Shown in pieces: positions 33,581-43,439 of a stretch of DNA of 64,000 bases; position 1 is the stretch's first letter, and every line of letters begins with the position of its first letter. The notes below the pieces were generated by a model, which made no database searches, had not been told where the DNA came from, and saw only the letters and a program-made list of their open reading frames with translations. Made by a program: the position numbers and the translations under genes. Origin of the DNA: Pseudomonas sp. NC02 (GTDB taxonomy: Bacteria; Pseudomonadota; Gammaproteobacteria; Pseudomonadales; Pseudomonadaceae); contig NZ_CP025624.1 of assembly GCF_002874965.1 (NCBI RefSeq), positions 1,302,001-1,366,000 of the forward strand, written 5' to 3'.

Positions 33581-36085
33581 CTAGTGTGTTTCTTCGGGTA
33601 CCACAGGCTGGTCTGGCGCCTCTTCGCTGCGATGCAGTGCGACCTGGCGAATCGACAGGCGAATCTCCGCGGGCAATACGCGTTTGGCTGCACCTTCGGC
33701 CAGCTCACCCAGCAGCGGGTGATAGCTCAGTTTGCCGGCCTCGTCGCGACGCAGCACATCTTGCTCCAGCAGGGTCTGGATAAAATGTCGGAAAAGGCTC
33801 TTGTCGAAGAACTCCGGGGCATTCAGGCCGTGCAGGATCGACAGGCGCTGGGCCATGACCGTGCACAGGTCTTCCAGCTCTTCGGCGCTGATGCTGTTCT
33901 GGCCGCTGTTGAGCAGCAGCGAGATCGCCATGTAGAAGCGTTGCAGGGTCTGGGCGATGCTCTTGGACAGCAGGGTCAACAGCACAAACTGCCGTGAGCT
34001 CGGCGCCGGGCGCAGGTACACGTCGTTTTCAAAACGCAGCAGGCCTTGTTCGACGAAGGCTTCGAGCCACTGGTCGACCACAGCGTCCAGTTCGTCCAGG
34101 GACCAGCGGATAAACAGCTCCGATTGCAGGTACGGGTAGAGCGCACGGGTATAGCGCAGGATCTGTTCGCGGCTCATCCGCGAGCTGCTCTGGAAGAAAC
34201 TTGCCAGCAGCGCCGGCAGGGCGAAGATGTGTAGCACGTTGTTGCGGTAGTAGGTCATCAGGACGGCGTTCTGCTCGTCCAGGTAGAGGATCTTGCCCAG
34301 TGCATCGCTCTGTTCCGACAGCAGGTGCATGTCCTTGACGTGCTTGATCAGCGCCAGGCCGTCGCCTTCCGGCAGGGTGGTGTGGGGCGAGTAGGGCACC
34401 TTGCGCAGCAGTGCCAGGTACAGATCCAGCTGGCGCGCCATCGCCTGTTCGTCCAGGGCCAGGCGGGTGGTGGACAGCAGCGCGAGGGCCACCAGGTTCA
34501 CCGGATTGATCGCCGCCGCTTCGTTCAAGTGTTGCGCCACCCGTTCTCCGAGGCGGTTGGTGGTTTCGTTGAGCCACGCCGGCTTGTAGTTCGGGCCCAG
34601 CTCCTGGGAGCGCCAGTCGGGCTGCTCGCTGTCGAGGAATTCAGCCAGCTTGATCGGTTCGCCGAAGTTCACGGCGACCTGGCCAAAGCGCTGCTTGAGG
34701 GCGCCGACCACTTTGAAAATATCGAAAATCGACTCTTTCTTCTTGCTCGCACCGCGCAGTTCGCCCAGGTAAGTGCGGCCTTCCAGCACCCGCTCATAGC
34801 CGATGTACACCGGCACGAACACGATGGGCATGCGCGAGGAACGCAGGAAGCTGCGCAGGGTGATCGCCAGCATCCCGGTCTTCGGTTGCAGCATGCGCCC
34901 GGTGCGCGAGCGTCCGCCTTCGACGAAGTATTCCACCGGGAAACCCTTGGTGAACAAGGTGTGCAGGTATTCGTTGAACACCGAGGTGTACAGCGGGTTG
35001 CCCTTGAAAGTACGGCGCATGAAAAACGCCCCGCCACGGCGCAACAGGCTGCCGATCACCGGCATGTTCAGGTTGATCCCGGCGGCGATGTGCGGCGGGG
35101 TCAAGCCATTCTTGAACAGGAGATAGGAGAGCAGCAGGTAGTCGATATGGCTGCGATGGCACGGTACATAGATCACCTCGTAGCCCTGGGCGACCTTTTG
35201 CACACCTTCGATGTTGTTGACCTTGATGCCGTCGTAGATCTTGTTCCAGAACCAGCTCAGCACCACTTCGAGGAAACGGATGGCGGTGTAGGTGTAGTCC
35301 GAGGCGATCTCGTTGCCATAGCGCAGGGCCTGGGCCTTGGCTTTCTCGGGGGTGATTTTCTCGCGTTCGGCCTCGTCGAGGATCGCCTGGCGTACCAGTG
35401 GCATGTTCACCAGGCCCTTCACCAGGTTGCGCCGGTGGGACAGGTCGGGGCCGATCACTGCGGTTTTCAGGTTGCGAAAGTGCACCCGCAGGATGCGCTG
35501 GGCCATGCGCACGGTGCGTTCGTGGCCTTTATTGTGCTCGATCAACTCACGCAGGTTGATGGGCGCGGAGAATTGCACCCGGGTCTTGCGGCCCAGGATC
35601 AGGATGCTCAGCAGCCGGCGCAGGCGGCCGGTGACGGCCCAGCTGTCGGCGAACAGCAGTTTCCAGGGGCTGGACTCGCTGTCGGGCGACTGGCCCCAGA
35701 ACACGCTGACTGGAATGATCTGTGCATTCTCTTCGGCGTGTTCGGTGAGCACATCCACCAGGCGGGTCAGGGTGGGTGGGGCGCCACGCTTGTCCTGGCG
35801 CCCCAGCCAGTCGGGGTCGGGCGTCAGGTAGAAGAAGGCTGCCGGCTCCATCAGCGGGCCGACCGACACCGGCAGCACCGGGCGCGGCAGGCCGGCCTTG
35901 GTACATTCGGTATCAACCACCGCCAATTCGGTGAGGGATGGAGATTGCAGGACGTAAAACACCGGACGACTGCGGTCGAGGTTCAAGGTAAGGGACGACT
36001 GGTTGATCGTCTCTGAGCGAACCCAGAGGTACAACAGCCGGCGCAAGGTGCCAAATACCAGACGGCGAAAGGGAGAACGGGTCAT
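33581..36085 (-). CDS. plsB: Glycerol-3-phosphate 1-O-acyltransferase PlsB
   Basis: An 834-residue inner-membrane-associated enzyme that puts the first acyl chain on glycerol-3-phosphate, starting phospholipid synthesis. The catalytic HX4D motif is HRSHID at about residues 305-310, with the further acyltransferase blocks [23 protein letters not shown] and [13 protein letters not shown] in order. Length agrees with gammaproteobacterial PlsB (about 810-835). It is the same gene as PA3673 by neighbourhood. Confidence 0.97.
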   Translation of the reverse strand: MTRSPFRRLVFGTLRRLLYLWVRSETINQSSLTLNLDRSRPVFYVLQSPSLTELAVVDTECTKAGLPRPVLPVSVGPLMEPAAFFYLTPDPDWLGRQDKRGAPPTLTRLVDVLTEHAEENAQIIPVSVFWGQSPDSESSPWKLLFADSWAVTGRLRRLLSILILGRKTRVQFSAPINLRELIEHNKGHERTVRMAQRILRVHFRNLKTAVIGPDLSHRRNLVKGLVNMPLVRQAILDEAEREKITPEKAKAQALRYGNEIASDYTYTAIRFLEVVLSWFWNKIYDGIKVNNIEGVQKVAQGYEVIYVPCHRSHIDYLLLSYLLFKNGLTPPHIAAGINLNMPVIGSLLRRGGAFFMRRTFKGNPLYTSVFNEYLHTLFTKGFPVEYFVEGGRSRTGRMLQPKTGMLAITLRSFLRSSRMPIVFVPVYIGYERVLEGRTYLGELRGASKKKESIFDIFKVVGALKQRFGQVAVNFGEPIKLAEFLDSEQPDWRSQELGPNYKPAWLNETTNRLGERVAQHLNEAAAINPVNLVALALLSTTRLALDEQAMARQLDLYLALLRKVPYSPHTTLPEGDGLALIKHVKDMHLLSEQSDALGKILYLDEQNAVLMTYYRNNVLHIFALPALLASFFQSSSRMSREQILRYTRALYPYLQSELFIRWSLDELDAVVDQWLEAFVEQGLLRFENDVYLRPAPSSRQFVLLTLLSKSIAQTLQRFYMAISLLLNSGQNSISAEELEDLCTVMAQRLSILHGLNAPEFFDKSLFRHFIQTLLEQDVLRRDEAGKLSYHPLLGELAEGAAKRVLPAEIRLSIRQVALHRSEEAPDQPVVPEETH

Positions 36086-36188
36086 ACGGCTTCTGCTTTG
36101 AGTGGGGAAAAAAACCGGGCAGGTGCTCGGGGCGCTAGTGTGCAGTATTAGCCGAAAATCGGCAAAAAAGCGGCGAAGTAATCTTGAG

Positions 36189-36216
36189 TTGAAGCTTTTT
36201 GAGCCTGTCTTATACT
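36189..36216 (+). promoter_or_regulatory. Sigma-70 promoter of the cold-shock gene
   Basis: TTGAAG-N16-TATACT, leaving a leader of about 60 bases before the ATG. A long leader is common in cold-shock genes. Confidence 0.65.
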
Positions 36217-36281
36217 CGGCAGTTCAACTGCGACGACTCAACAATAAACGTACTTATAAAAAGCATGTGGGAGCAAAACAG

Positions 36282-36491
36282 ATGGCAACTCGCGAAACCG
36301 GCAATGTGAAGTGGTTCAACGACGCCAAGGGCTATGGCTTTATCCAGCGGGAAGATGGCAAGGATGTGTTTGTGCACTACCGCGCCATTCGCGGTGAAGG
36401 GCATCGTTCATTGGCCGAAGGCCAGCAGGTGGAATACGCCGTGGTGACGGGCGAGAAGGGCTTGCAGGCTGAGGATGTGGTGGGCCTGTAA
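36282..36491 (+). CDS. Cold-shock domain (CspA-family) protein
   Basis: A 69-residue single cold-shock domain. RNP1 is KGYGFIQ (about residues 16-22) and RNP2 is DVFVHY (about 28-33); the common Phe in the first motif and the Val-Phe-Val-His core are present. It binds single-stranded RNA or DNA and loosens mRNA structure. [16 protein letters not shown] is the usual loop region, with Tyr in place of the common Phe. ATG 36282 gives the family start; the frame is open far upstream to 36102 without support. Which paralogue it is cannot be told. Confidence 0.93.
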   Translation: MATRETGNVKWFNDAKGYGFIQREDGKDVFVHYRAIRGEGHRSLAEGQQVEYAVVTGEKGLQAEDVVGL

Positions 36492-36518
36492 ACAATTGCA
36501 GCGACACCGGATAACCCA

Positions 36519-36607
36519 TGTGGGAGCGGGCTTGCTCGCGAAAGCGGAGTGACAGTTGATACTCAGGTGACTGACACACTGCATTCGCGAGCAAGCCCGC
36601 TCCCACA
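36519..36607. repeat. REPIN, copy 4
   Basis: Inverted REP pair carrying GGGAGCGGGCTTGCTCGCGA, in the gap between the cold-shock gene and the convergent hypothetical gene. Confidence 0.93.
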
Positions 36608-36633
36608 TTCTTGATTGGATTTACAGCGTTAGA

Positions 36634-37011
36634 TCAGGTTGTTTTCCAGGTGATCTGCTCTTCACCGTCGGCGCTGATACGAATCCAGGTATCCGCGCTT
36701 TCTTCACCTTCTTCTTCTATCCAGCTGCCCGGCGCGCAACGCACTTCGACGTTCAGCGCGGCAAAGGCTGCGCGGGCGCAGGCGATGTCGTCTTCCCACG
36801 GGGTCTGGTCGCTTTCCAGGTACAGGCTGTTCCATTTGCCTACGGCTTTCGGCAGCCAGGTGACCGGTACGCTGCCGGCTTTGCACTTGTAGGTCTGGCC
36901 GCGCTGGACCCAGTCGGTGCACGGGCCCAGGGCGGCGCCCAACCAGGCGGCGATGGCCTTGTGGTCGACGTCGGCGTCCTTGAGGTAAATCTCGATATCA
37001 GGTTGGCGCAT
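36634..37011 (-). CDS. Conserved hypothetical protein
   Basis: A 125-residue acidic protein starting MRQPDIEIYLKDAD. It has three Trp-containing segments (AAWLGAALG, VTWLPKAVGKWNSLYL, DTWIRISADGEEQITW) and four Cys. No signal peptide or membrane segment, and no domain I can name. The start at 37011 is preferred over the open frame to 37080 because GAGG lies just upstream of it. It follows rlmA on the same strand by 78 bases and may share its transcript. Confidence 0.75.
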   Translation of the reverse strand: MRQPDIEIYLKDADVDHKAIAAWLGAALGPCTDWVQRGQTYKCKAGSVPVTWLPKAVGKWNSLYLESDQTPWEDDIACARAAFAALNVEVRCAPGSWIEEEGEESADTWIRISADGEEQITWKTT

Positions 37012-37089
37012 GGATGTTCCTCGTTGCGGGATTTTGAAAATCCATTCGCGGATTCGGCGCGGGCCCCAAGAGGCCCACAAAATATTGGG

Positions 37090-37899
37090 TTATTGAAGCA
37101 CGAAATAGTCGTAGCGCATCGACACAGTGACCAGCAGCGGTTCGGCGGCTTCGATCACCCGGGCCCGGCGTTCGGCACTGGCGCGCCAGCCGTGGGGCGT
37201 CATCGCCAGCAGGTTGGCGCGATCCTTGGGATCGGCCAGGCTGAGCTTGAACTCCAGGGTTTCGCTGTGTTGCAGGCTCATGCCCTGCGGCACCAGCGCC
37301 AGGTGCTTGTCGTCGGTGTACTCGCGCACTTCGTCGTACAAACGCTCACGCAGCTCCATCAGGTGGCCGCGGGTCGGGCCGACTTTCATCAAGCCGCCGC
37401 CCGGGCTGAGCAGGCGCTTGGCCTCCAGCCAGTCCAGCGGGCTGAACACGCTGGCCAGGAACTGGCAACTGGCATCGGCCAACGGCACCCGGGCCATGCT
37501 GGCGATCAACCAGGTCACCGTGGGGTTGCGCTTGCAGGCGCGCTTGACCGCTTCCCTGGAAATATCCAGGGCATAACCATCGGCGCGCAGCAGGGCGTCG
37601 GCGATCTGTGCGGTGTAGTAACCCTCGCCACAGCCGATGTCGAGCCAGCGCTGGGGTTTGCGTTCAGCGGCCAGTTCGGCCAGGCGCCTGGCCACCGGGG
37701 CGTAATGCCCGGCGTTGAGAAAGTCGCGGCGCGCTTCCACCATCGCCAGGTTGTCGCCCGGGTCACGGCTGTTCTTGTGCTGCACCGGCAACAGGTTCAG
37801 GTAACCCTGGCGCGCCCGGTCGAAACGGTGCCCGGCCGGGCAGGCTACACCGTTGTCCACTTCCTGTAGCGGTGCGCTGCAAATGGGGCAAGCGAGCAT
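37090..37899 (-). CDS. rlmA: 23S rRNA (guanine-745-N1) methyltransferase RlmA
   Basis: A 269-residue methyltransferase with an N-terminal zinc site (C4, C7, C20, H24 in [10 protein letters not shown]...CPAGHRF) and a SAM-binding motif LDIGCGEGYY at 86-95. This arrangement is typical of RlmA(I)/RrmA, which methylates G745 in 23S rRNA. The post-motif SVFSPLDWLEAKRLLSPGG is in the expected place. The true start is 37899, whose first base overlaps the dapE stop; the frame stays open much further upstream inside dapE. Confidence 0.92.
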   Translation of the reverse strand: MLACPICSAPLQEVDNGVACPAGHRFDRARQGYLNLLPVQHKNSRDPGDNLAMVEARRDFLNAGHYAPVARRLAELAAERKPQRWLDIGCGEGYYTAQIADALLRADGYALDISREAVKRACKRNPTVTWLIASMARVPLADASCQFLASVFSPLDWLEAKRLLSPGGGLMKVGPTRGHLMELRERLYDEVREYTDDKHLALVPQGMSLQHSETLEFKLSLADPKDRANLLAMTPHGWRASAERRARVIEAAEPLLVTVSMRYDYFVLQ

Positions 37900-39050
37900 C
37901 AGGCGAGCAACTTGATCAGGGTCTGGTAGTAGATTTCGGTCAGCACATCGAGGTCGCTGGCGAGGATGCGCTCGTTGACCTGATGGATCGTCGCGTTGAC
38001 CGGGCCCAGCTCCACCACCTGAGTGCCGAGGGTCGCGATGAAGCGCCCATCGGAGGTGCCGCCGCTGGTGGACGCCTGGGTCTCGCGACCGGTGACGGCC
38101 TTGATGCTGGCGGAGACCGCATCGAGCAACGCGCCCGGTTCGGTGAGGAACGGCAGGCCCGACAGCGCCCACTCCACATGCCAGTCCAGGCCATGCTTGT
38201 CGAGAATCGCCGCGACCCGCTGCTGCAGGCCTTCGACGGTGGACTCGGTGGAGAAGCGGAAGTTGAACACCGCCGTCAGGTCGCCCGGGATCACGTTGGT
38301 GGCGCCGGTGCCGGAGTTGAGGTTGGAAATCTGGAAGCTGGTAGGCGGGAAGAAGGTGTTGCCATCGTCCCAGTGCTCGGCGGCCAGTTCGGCCAGGGCC
38401 GGAGCGGCCAGGTGGATCGGGTTCTTCGCCAGGTGCGGGTAGGCCACATGGCCTTGCACGCCGCGCACGGTCAGGGTGGCGCCGAGGGAGCCGCGACGGC
38501 CGTTCTTGACCACGTCGCCCACCAGGGTGGTGCTCGACGGTTCGCCGACGATGCACCAGTCCAGGCGCTCCTTGCGGGCTGCCAGGCGTTCGATCACCGC
38601 CTTGGTGCCGTGGTGCGCCGGGCCTTCTTCGTCACTGGTGATCAGGAATGCGACCGAACCCTTGTGGTCCGGGTAGTCGGTCACGAAGCGCTCGGAAGCG
38701 ACCAGCATCGCCGCCAGGCTGCCTTTCATGTCGGCTGCGCCACGGCCACAGAGCATGCCGTTTTCATCGATCAGCGCGTCGAACGGGTCGTTCTGCCAGG
38801 CCTTGACCGGGCCGGTCGGCACCACGTCGGTGTGGCCGGCGAAGCACAATACCGGGCCTTCGTGTTTGCCGTGGGTGGCCCAGAAGTTATCCACATCCTC
38901 GATGCGCATCGGCTCAAGCGCAAAACCGGCGTCGCCCAGGCGCTGCATCATCAGCTTCTGGCAATCGGCGTCGACCGGCGTCACCGACGGGCGGCGGATC
39001 AGGTCGATAGCGAGTTGGAGGGTCGGCGAAAGGTCGGCGTGGGCCGTCAT
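37899..39050 (-). CDS. dapE: Succinyl-diaminopimelate desuccinylase
   Basis: A 383-residue M20-family zinc hydrolase that removes succinate from N-succinyl-L,L-diaminopimelate, late in lysine and peptidoglycan precursor synthesis. Metal ligands are visible in [10 protein letters not shown] and in the [13 protein letters not shown] segment with the catalytic Glu pair, and the dimerisation loop includes [12 protein letters not shown]. Length fits DapE (about 375-385). It overlaps rlmA by one base. dapD and dapC of the same pathway lie 6 and 9 kb away on the same strand. Confidence 0.96.
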   Translation of the reverse strand: MTAHADLSPTLQLAIDLIRRPSVTPVDADCQKLMMQRLGDAGFALEPMRIEDVDNFWATHGKHEGPVLCFAGHTDVVPTGPVKAWQNDPFDALIDENGMLCGRGAADMKGSLAAMLVASERFVTDYPDHKGSVAFLITSDEEGPAHHGTKAVIERLAARKERLDWCIVGEPSSTTLVGDVVKNGRRGSLGATLTVRGVQGHVAYPHLAKNPIHLAAPALAELAAEHWDDGNTFFPPTSFQISNLNSGTGATNVIPGDLTAVFNFRFSTESTVEGLQQRVAAILDKHGLDWHVEWALSGLPFLTEPGALLDAVSASIKAVTGRETQASTSGGTSDGRFIATLGTQVVELGPVNATIHQVNERILASDLDVLTEIYYQTLIKLLA

Positions 39051-39104
39051 GTAAAAACTCCAGAAGCATGTCAGGGCGCAAGGCTTATGTGGGAGGGGGG
39101 CTTG

Positions 39105-39193
39105 TGTGGGAGCGGGCTTGCTCGCGAATACGGAGTGTCAGTCAACAATGTATGAACTGACCCGGCGCATTCGCGAGCAAGCCCGCTCCCACA
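39105..39193. repeat. REPIN, copy 5, next to a second-family REP remnant
   Basis: REP pair with GGGAGCGGGCTTGCTCGCGA. Just upstream, at about 39088-39104, stands TGTGGGAGGGGGGCTTG, a single fragment resembling a different REP group, joined directly to this unit. Confidence 0.92.
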
Positions 39194-39245
39194 CAAAGCA
39201 ATGGCCTGGGCCAAGTCTCACAAAATGGCCGTTATCTTATAGCAA

Positions 39246-39272
39246 AACGGCGGCCAGAGGCCGCCGTTTAGT
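39246..39272 (-). terminator. Terminator of the glucan synthase gene
   Basis: ACGGCGGCC-AGA-GGCCGCCGT stem; on the minus strand it is followed by TTTTGCT. It lies 16 bases beyond the gene end. Confidence 0.78.
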
Positions 39273-39287
39273 GCATTGCGCAGGATT

Positions 39288-41879
39288 TTAAGCAGCGGCC
39301 ACAGGCTCTTGCTTCGGTGCCGGTTTCGGCAGCGACGACAGGAACGCCATGATCAGCGCCGCCACATACGGCAGCGACTGCACCAGCAACATCACCACCC
39401 AGAAGCGCATGTCATTGCTTGGCAGCCCCTGCACCAGGTAAATCCCCAGTGCCGCACCCCACAACAGCAGCATGATGAACATCTCTTCCCGGGCTTCGGA
39501 AATCGCCACCCAGAAACCGTGGTTATCGGCATTCTTCGGTGTACGGAAGAACGGAATGCTGGTGGTGAAGAACCCGTACAGCACCGCCTTGGCGATGGTG
39601 TGCGACAACGCCAGCCCGGCCAGTGCCGCGCAGAACGCATCTTTCAGGTTCACACCCACCGCACGACGGTAGAGGAAGATGATCTTGCCGACCTTGAACA
39701 CGAACAACGCCAGTGGCGGGATCGCGAAAATCAGCAGCGGCGGGTCAACCCGCGTCGGCACGATAATCATCGCCGCCGACCACAACAAGGCGCCCACGGT
39801 GAAGAAGATGTTCATGCCGTCGGCCACCCACGGCAACCAACCCGCGAGGAAGTGGTAGCGCTGGCCACGGGTCAGCTCGGTGTCCTTGCCGCGCAAGAGG
39901 CTCGCAGTGTGACGCTTGATGATCTGGATCGCGCCGTAGGCCCAGCGGAAACGCTGTTTCTTGAAGTCGATAAAGGTATCGGGCATCAGGCCCTTGCCGT
40001 AGCTGTCGTGGTAGTACGCCGCCGACAGGCCCTTCTCGAAGACCCGCAGGCCCAGCTCGGCATCCTCACAGATGCACCAGTCGGCCCAGCCCAGCTCTTC
40101 CAGCACCGAGCGACGGGTCATGGTCATGGTGCCGTGCTGGATGATCGCGTCACGGTCGTTGCGGGTGACCATGCCGATATGGAAGAAGCCTTTGTATTCC
40201 GCGTAGCAGAGCTTCTTGAAGGTGCTTTCGTTCTGGTCGCGATAATCCTGTGGCGACTGCACCACGGCGATTTTCGGGTCGGCGAAGTGCGGCACCATGT
40301 GCTTGAGCCAGTTTGGCGACACGCAGTAATCGGAGTCGATCACCGCGATCACTTCGGCATCCTTGGCGGTGTGCGGGATCAGGTAGTTCAGTGCGCCGCC
40401 CTTGAAACCGGCCAGGGGCGAGACGTGGAAGAACTTGAAGCGCGGGCCGAGGGTTTCGCAGTAGTCGCGCACCGGCTCCCACACGGCCGGGTCCTTGGTG
40501 TTGTTGTCGATGATCAGGACTTCGTAGTCCGGATAATCGAGGGCGGCCAGGGCGTCGAGGGTCTGTTTGACCATCTCCGGCGGCTCGTTGTAGCACGGCA
40601 CGTGGATCGAGACTTTCGGGCGGTAGTCCGAATCCCCTTCAACCGGCAGGAATTCACGCCGGCGTTTGTGGGTCCAGACTGCTTCGGCCAGCTCATGGGC
40701 TTCGGTCAGCAACACGATAAATACGCCCAGGGCGCCGAGTGCCAGCAGGAAGCCCACCGTCAAGCTGAACCAGGTGCTGTATTGCTGGCTGTAGTCATAA
40801 CCGATCCACACCAATACCGACCCGCACAGGAACGCGATAAAGGTCAGGAACGTACGGCCGCGCTGGCGCAGGGCCGAGCCGTCGATCATCAGCAGGGTCA
40901 GGGACAGCAGCGCAAGCACCACCGAGCCGATCGCCAGCACTCGCCATTGCGGAATCGCGACCACCGGGCCATCAAAGTTGAATTTCTGCTGGCGTGCGGC
41001 GTTGAACACGCCCCAATAGGCGCCTACAGAGCCTTCGTCGCTGGCTTTCCATGGCTGGTCAAACGCTTCGATCACGAAGTAGTTGTAGCCCTGGCGGTTC
41101 AGCGTGTTAACCAACGTGCGCAGGTAAATCGCTTGGTCGGCGGGGGAGGCGTCAGCACCGCCACGCATCCGTCCGTTGCTCGGCCAGCCAACCTCCGACA
41201 GCAACAGCGGCTTTTTCGGGAAGGTCTTCTTCAGGTCCCGTGCGCGATCGAGGACGAACTGGCCGGCCTTGTCCACCGGGATATGTTCCCAGTACGGCAG
41301 GATGTGCGCGGCGATCAGGTCGACGTGCTTGGCCAGTTGCGGGTTGTGTTCCCAGATGTGCCATTGCTCTGAGGTGGTTACGGGCACCTTGACGGCGGCC
41401 CGTACCCGATCCAGCAGCACGATCAGCGCTTCCGGAGTGATTTCCTCACGGAACAGCGCCTCGTTGCCCACCACTACCCGCACTACGCTGCGGGAGCTGT
41501 TGGCGATTTCGATGGCGCGCTGGATCTCGCGCTCGTTGCGCTCGAGGTCCGGACTGATCCAGATCCCCAGGGTCACCCGCAGGCCGAATTCTTCCGCCAG
41601 CTTGGGGATATCCCCCAGGGTGCCGTCGACCGAGTAGGTACGGATGTTGTCCGTCAGCTTGCTCATGATCGCAAGGTCCTGACGCATTTGATCGTCGGTC
41701 GGATACTGGTCTTTCTGTGGGTACTGGCCTTGCTGGAACGGCGAGTACGAAAAACCGGAGATCTGCTCGGGCCAGTTAGGGGCATTGACCGGGCGGTTGA
41801 TCAGCGCCCAGAAGCCGGTGAACAGCGCGGCAATTGCCAGCACCACCACCAGGTTGAGTCCAAATTTACGCGATGACAT
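39288..41879 (-). CDS. NdvB-like glucan synthase: GH17-like domain fused to GT2 glycosyltransferase
   Basis: An 863-residue membrane protein. After an N-terminal membrane segment (about 8-28), residues 40-300 resemble a family-17 beta-1,3-glucosidase/transglucosylase, with VVVGNEALFRE and LLLSEVGWPSNGR carrying the likely acid/base and nucleophile Glu. Membrane helices lie at about 310-400, then a processive GT2 domain from about 420 (VSIHVPCYNEPPEM, then the DSDYCVSPNW Asp site) with the QxxRW motif QRFRW near 641, and C-terminal helices. Pseudomonas NdvB makes periplasmic beta-1,3-glucans; the same role is likely here. The start is ATG 41879; the frame opens further to 42008. Confidence 0.85.
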   Translation of the reverse strand: MSSRKFGLNLVVVLAIAALFTGFWALINRPVNAPNWPEQISGFSYSPFQQGQYPQKDQYPTDDQMRQDLAIMSKLTDNIRTYSVDGTLGDIPKLAEEFGLRVTLGIWISPDLERNEREIQRAIEIANSSRSVVRVVVGNEALFREEITPEALIVLLDRVRAAVKVPVTTSEQWHIWEHNPQLAKHVDLIAAHILPYWEHIPVDKAGQFVLDRARDLKKTFPKKPLLLSEVGWPSNGRMRGGADASPADQAIYLRTLVNTLNRQGYNYFVIEAFDQPWKASDEGSVGAYWGVFNAARQQKFNFDGPVVAIPQWRVLAIGSVVLALLSLTLLMIDGSALRQRGRTFLTFIAFLCGSVLVWIGYDYSQQYSTWFSLTVGFLLALGALGVFIVLLTEAHELAEAVWTHKRRREFLPVEGDSDYRPKVSIHVPCYNEPPEMVKQTLDALAALDYPDYEVLIIDNNTKDPAVWEPVRDYCETLGPRFKFFHVSPLAGFKGGALNYLIPHTAKDAEVIAVIDSDYCVSPNWLKHMVPHFADPKIAVVQSPQDYRDQNESTFKKLCYAEYKGFFHIGMVTRNDRDAIIQHGTMTMTRRSVLEELGWADWCICEDAELGLRVFEKGLSAAYYHDSYGKGLMPDTFIDFKKQRFRWAYGAIQIIKRHTASLLRGKDTELTRGQRYHFLAGWLPWVADGMNIFFTVGALLWSAAMIIVPTRVDPPLLIFAIPPLALFVFKVGKIIFLYRRAVGVNLKDAFCAALAGLALSHTIAKAVLYGFFTTSIPFFRTPKNADNHGFWVAISEAREEMFIMLLLWGAALGIYLVQGLPSNDMRFWVVMLLVQSLPYVAALIMAFLSSLPKPAPKQEPVAAA

Positions 41880-42098
41880 GGCTATTTCGGGTTCCAAAGG
41901 GTGTGGAACGAAAAGAGGTGTCGGCCTGCGCCGAACGGCGCGCATCCTACACTGGCCTTTCACCGACCGTACAGCAAGCCGGGAAAAACCGGACATTGGG
42001 CAGTGCAACTCGTCGTAAGTTCTCTTACTTGTAGCTTGTAGTTTAAAACTTGTCGCTGTGTAGCCCTATAATGCGCGCCGGTTTTTGGGGTAATGGTC

Positions 42099-42908
42099 AT
42101 GAGTACAGAAGATCCACGGTTTGCCGGCGTCGCCCGCTTGTATGGCATTGAAGGCCTGGAGCGCCTGAAGGCGGCCCATGTGGCCATCGTCGGCGTGGGC
42201 GGGGTGGGTTCGTGGGCGGCGGAAGCCATCGCTCGCTGCGGCGTGGGCGAGATTTCGCTGTTTGACCTCGATGATGTATGCGTCAGCAACAGCAACCGCC
42301 AGCTGCATGCGCTGGACAGCACCGTGGGCAAGGCCAAGGTCGAGGTCATGGCCGAGCGCCTGAAAGGCATCAACCCGGATTGCACCGTGCACGCTGTGGC
42401 GGACTTCGTGACCCGCGAGACGATGGCCGAGTACATCACGCCCAATATCGATTGCGTGATCGACTGCATCGACAGTGTGAACGCCAAGGCCGCACTGATT
42501 GCCTGGTGCAAGCGGCGCAAGATCCAGATCATCACCACCGGCGGCGCGGGCGGGCAGATTGATCCGACGTTGATTCAGGTGTGTGACTTGAACCGTACGT
42601 TCAATGACCCGCTGGCGTCGAAGGTGCGCTCCACGTTGCGTCGCGATTATGGCTTCTCCCGCACTGTGACCCGCCATTACAGCGTGCCCTGCGTGTTCTC
42701 CACCGAACAGCTGCGTTACCCGAAGCCGGACGGCAGCATCTGTTTGCAGAAGAGTTTTGTCGGGGATGGCGTGAAGCTGGACTGCGCCGGCGGGTTTGGC
42801 GCGGTGATGATGGTGACTGCGACCTTCGGCATGGTGGCCGCGACCAAGGCGGTGGACAAGATAGTGGCCGGGGTGCGCCGGCCTGCTGACAGGGTCAAGG
42901 CCCCTTAG
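42099..42908 (+). CDS. tcdA: tRNA threonylcarbamoyladenosine dehydratase TcdA (CsdL)
   Basis: A 269-residue E1-like enzyme that uses ATP to cyclise t6A37 of tRNA into ct6A. The nucleotide-binding motif GVGGVGSWAAEAIARCG is near residues 34-50, with LFDLDDVCVSNSNRQ (about 57-71) and the catalytic-region DCIDSVNAK after it. The length matches E. coli TcdA. ATG 42099 has GGGGT eight bases upstream; an ATG at 42093 is too close to that site. It faces csdE-csdA tail to tail; in E. coli csdE, csdA and csdL(tcdA) are adjacent and functionally linked by sulfur transfer. Confidence 0.95.
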   Translation: MSTEDPRFAGVARLYGIEGLERLKAAHVAIVGVGGVGSWAAEAIARCGVGEISLFDLDDVCVSNSNRQLHALDSTVGKAKVEVMAERLKGINPDCTVHAVADFVTRETMAEYITPNIDCVIDCIDSVNAKAALIAWCKRRKIQIITTGGAGGQIDPTLIQVCDLNRTFNDPLASKVRSTLRRDYGFSRTVTRHYSVPCVFSTEQLRYPKPDGSICLQKSFVGDGVKLDCAGGFGAVMMVTATFGMVAATKAVDKIVAGVRRPADRVKAP

Positions 42909-42934
42909 ATCTCAGTCTGGAATGAAGATCAAAA

Positions 42935-43024
42935 TGTGGGAGCGGGCTTGCTCGCGAAAGCGGTGTATCAGTCGACATCTCCGGTGACTGACACGCCGCC
43001 TTCGCGAGCAAGCCCGCTCCCACA
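42935..43024. repeat. REPIN, copy 6
   Basis: REP pair with GGGAGCGGGCTTGCTCGCGA filling the whole gap between the convergent tcdA and csdE genes. Confidence 0.93.
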
Positions 43025-43025
43025 T

Positions 43026-43439
43026 TTAGTTTTGTATAAGGCTCAACTCCCGCATGCGCTGCAACACCGCATTCAACCCATTGCTGCGCGACGGCGATAA
43101 CTGCCGCGACAGGCCCAGTTGCTCAAACCAGCCGGGCAAGTCGACCGCCTGCAACTCAGCGGCAGACAAGCTGTTGACCCGCGCCAGCAACAACGCCACC
43201 AGCCCGCGTATCAGCCGTGCATCGCTGCTGGCGGCAAACTGCCAATGCCCATCCTGCAAGCGCCCCACCAGCCACACCAGGCTTTCACAGCCCTGCACCA
43301 GGTTGACGTCTACCTTGTCTTCGTCCGGCAAGGCGGGCAGCCGCTCGCCCCATTGCATCAGCAGGCGGGCTCGTTGCTCCCAACTGCCGACTGCCTGGAA
43401 CGCTTCCAGCGCGACAACGGCCTCAGTCGGCAAGCTCAT
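43026..43439 (-). CDS. csdE: SufE-family sulfur acceptor CsdE
   Basis: A 137-residue SufE/CsdE-type protein that takes persulfide sulfur from a cysteine desulfurase. The acceptor Cys lies in the conserved VQGCESLVWL segment (about residue 51). The domain is complete. Its ATG overlaps the csdA stop (ATGA), so it is translated with csdA; the pair matches the CsdA-CsdE system. The 3' end is directly at the REPIN shared with tcdA. Confidence 0.9.
   Translation of the reverse strand: MSLPTEAVVALEAFQAVGSWEQRARLLMQWGERLPALPDEDKVDVNLVQGCESLVWLVGRLQDGHWQFAASSDARLIRGLVALLLARVNSLSAAELQAVDLPGWFEQLGLSRQLSPSRSNGLNAVLQRMRELSLIQN

Noticed and set aside
34325..36016. 563-codon plus-strand frame over plsB
   Set aside because: Antisense shadow of plsB, which has intact catalytic motifs on the minus strand.
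39106..39291. 61-codon frame starting MGAGLLANT
   Set aside because: This is translation of the REPIN; the same MGAGLLAN start appears at other REPIN copies (7212, and on the minus strand near 36606).
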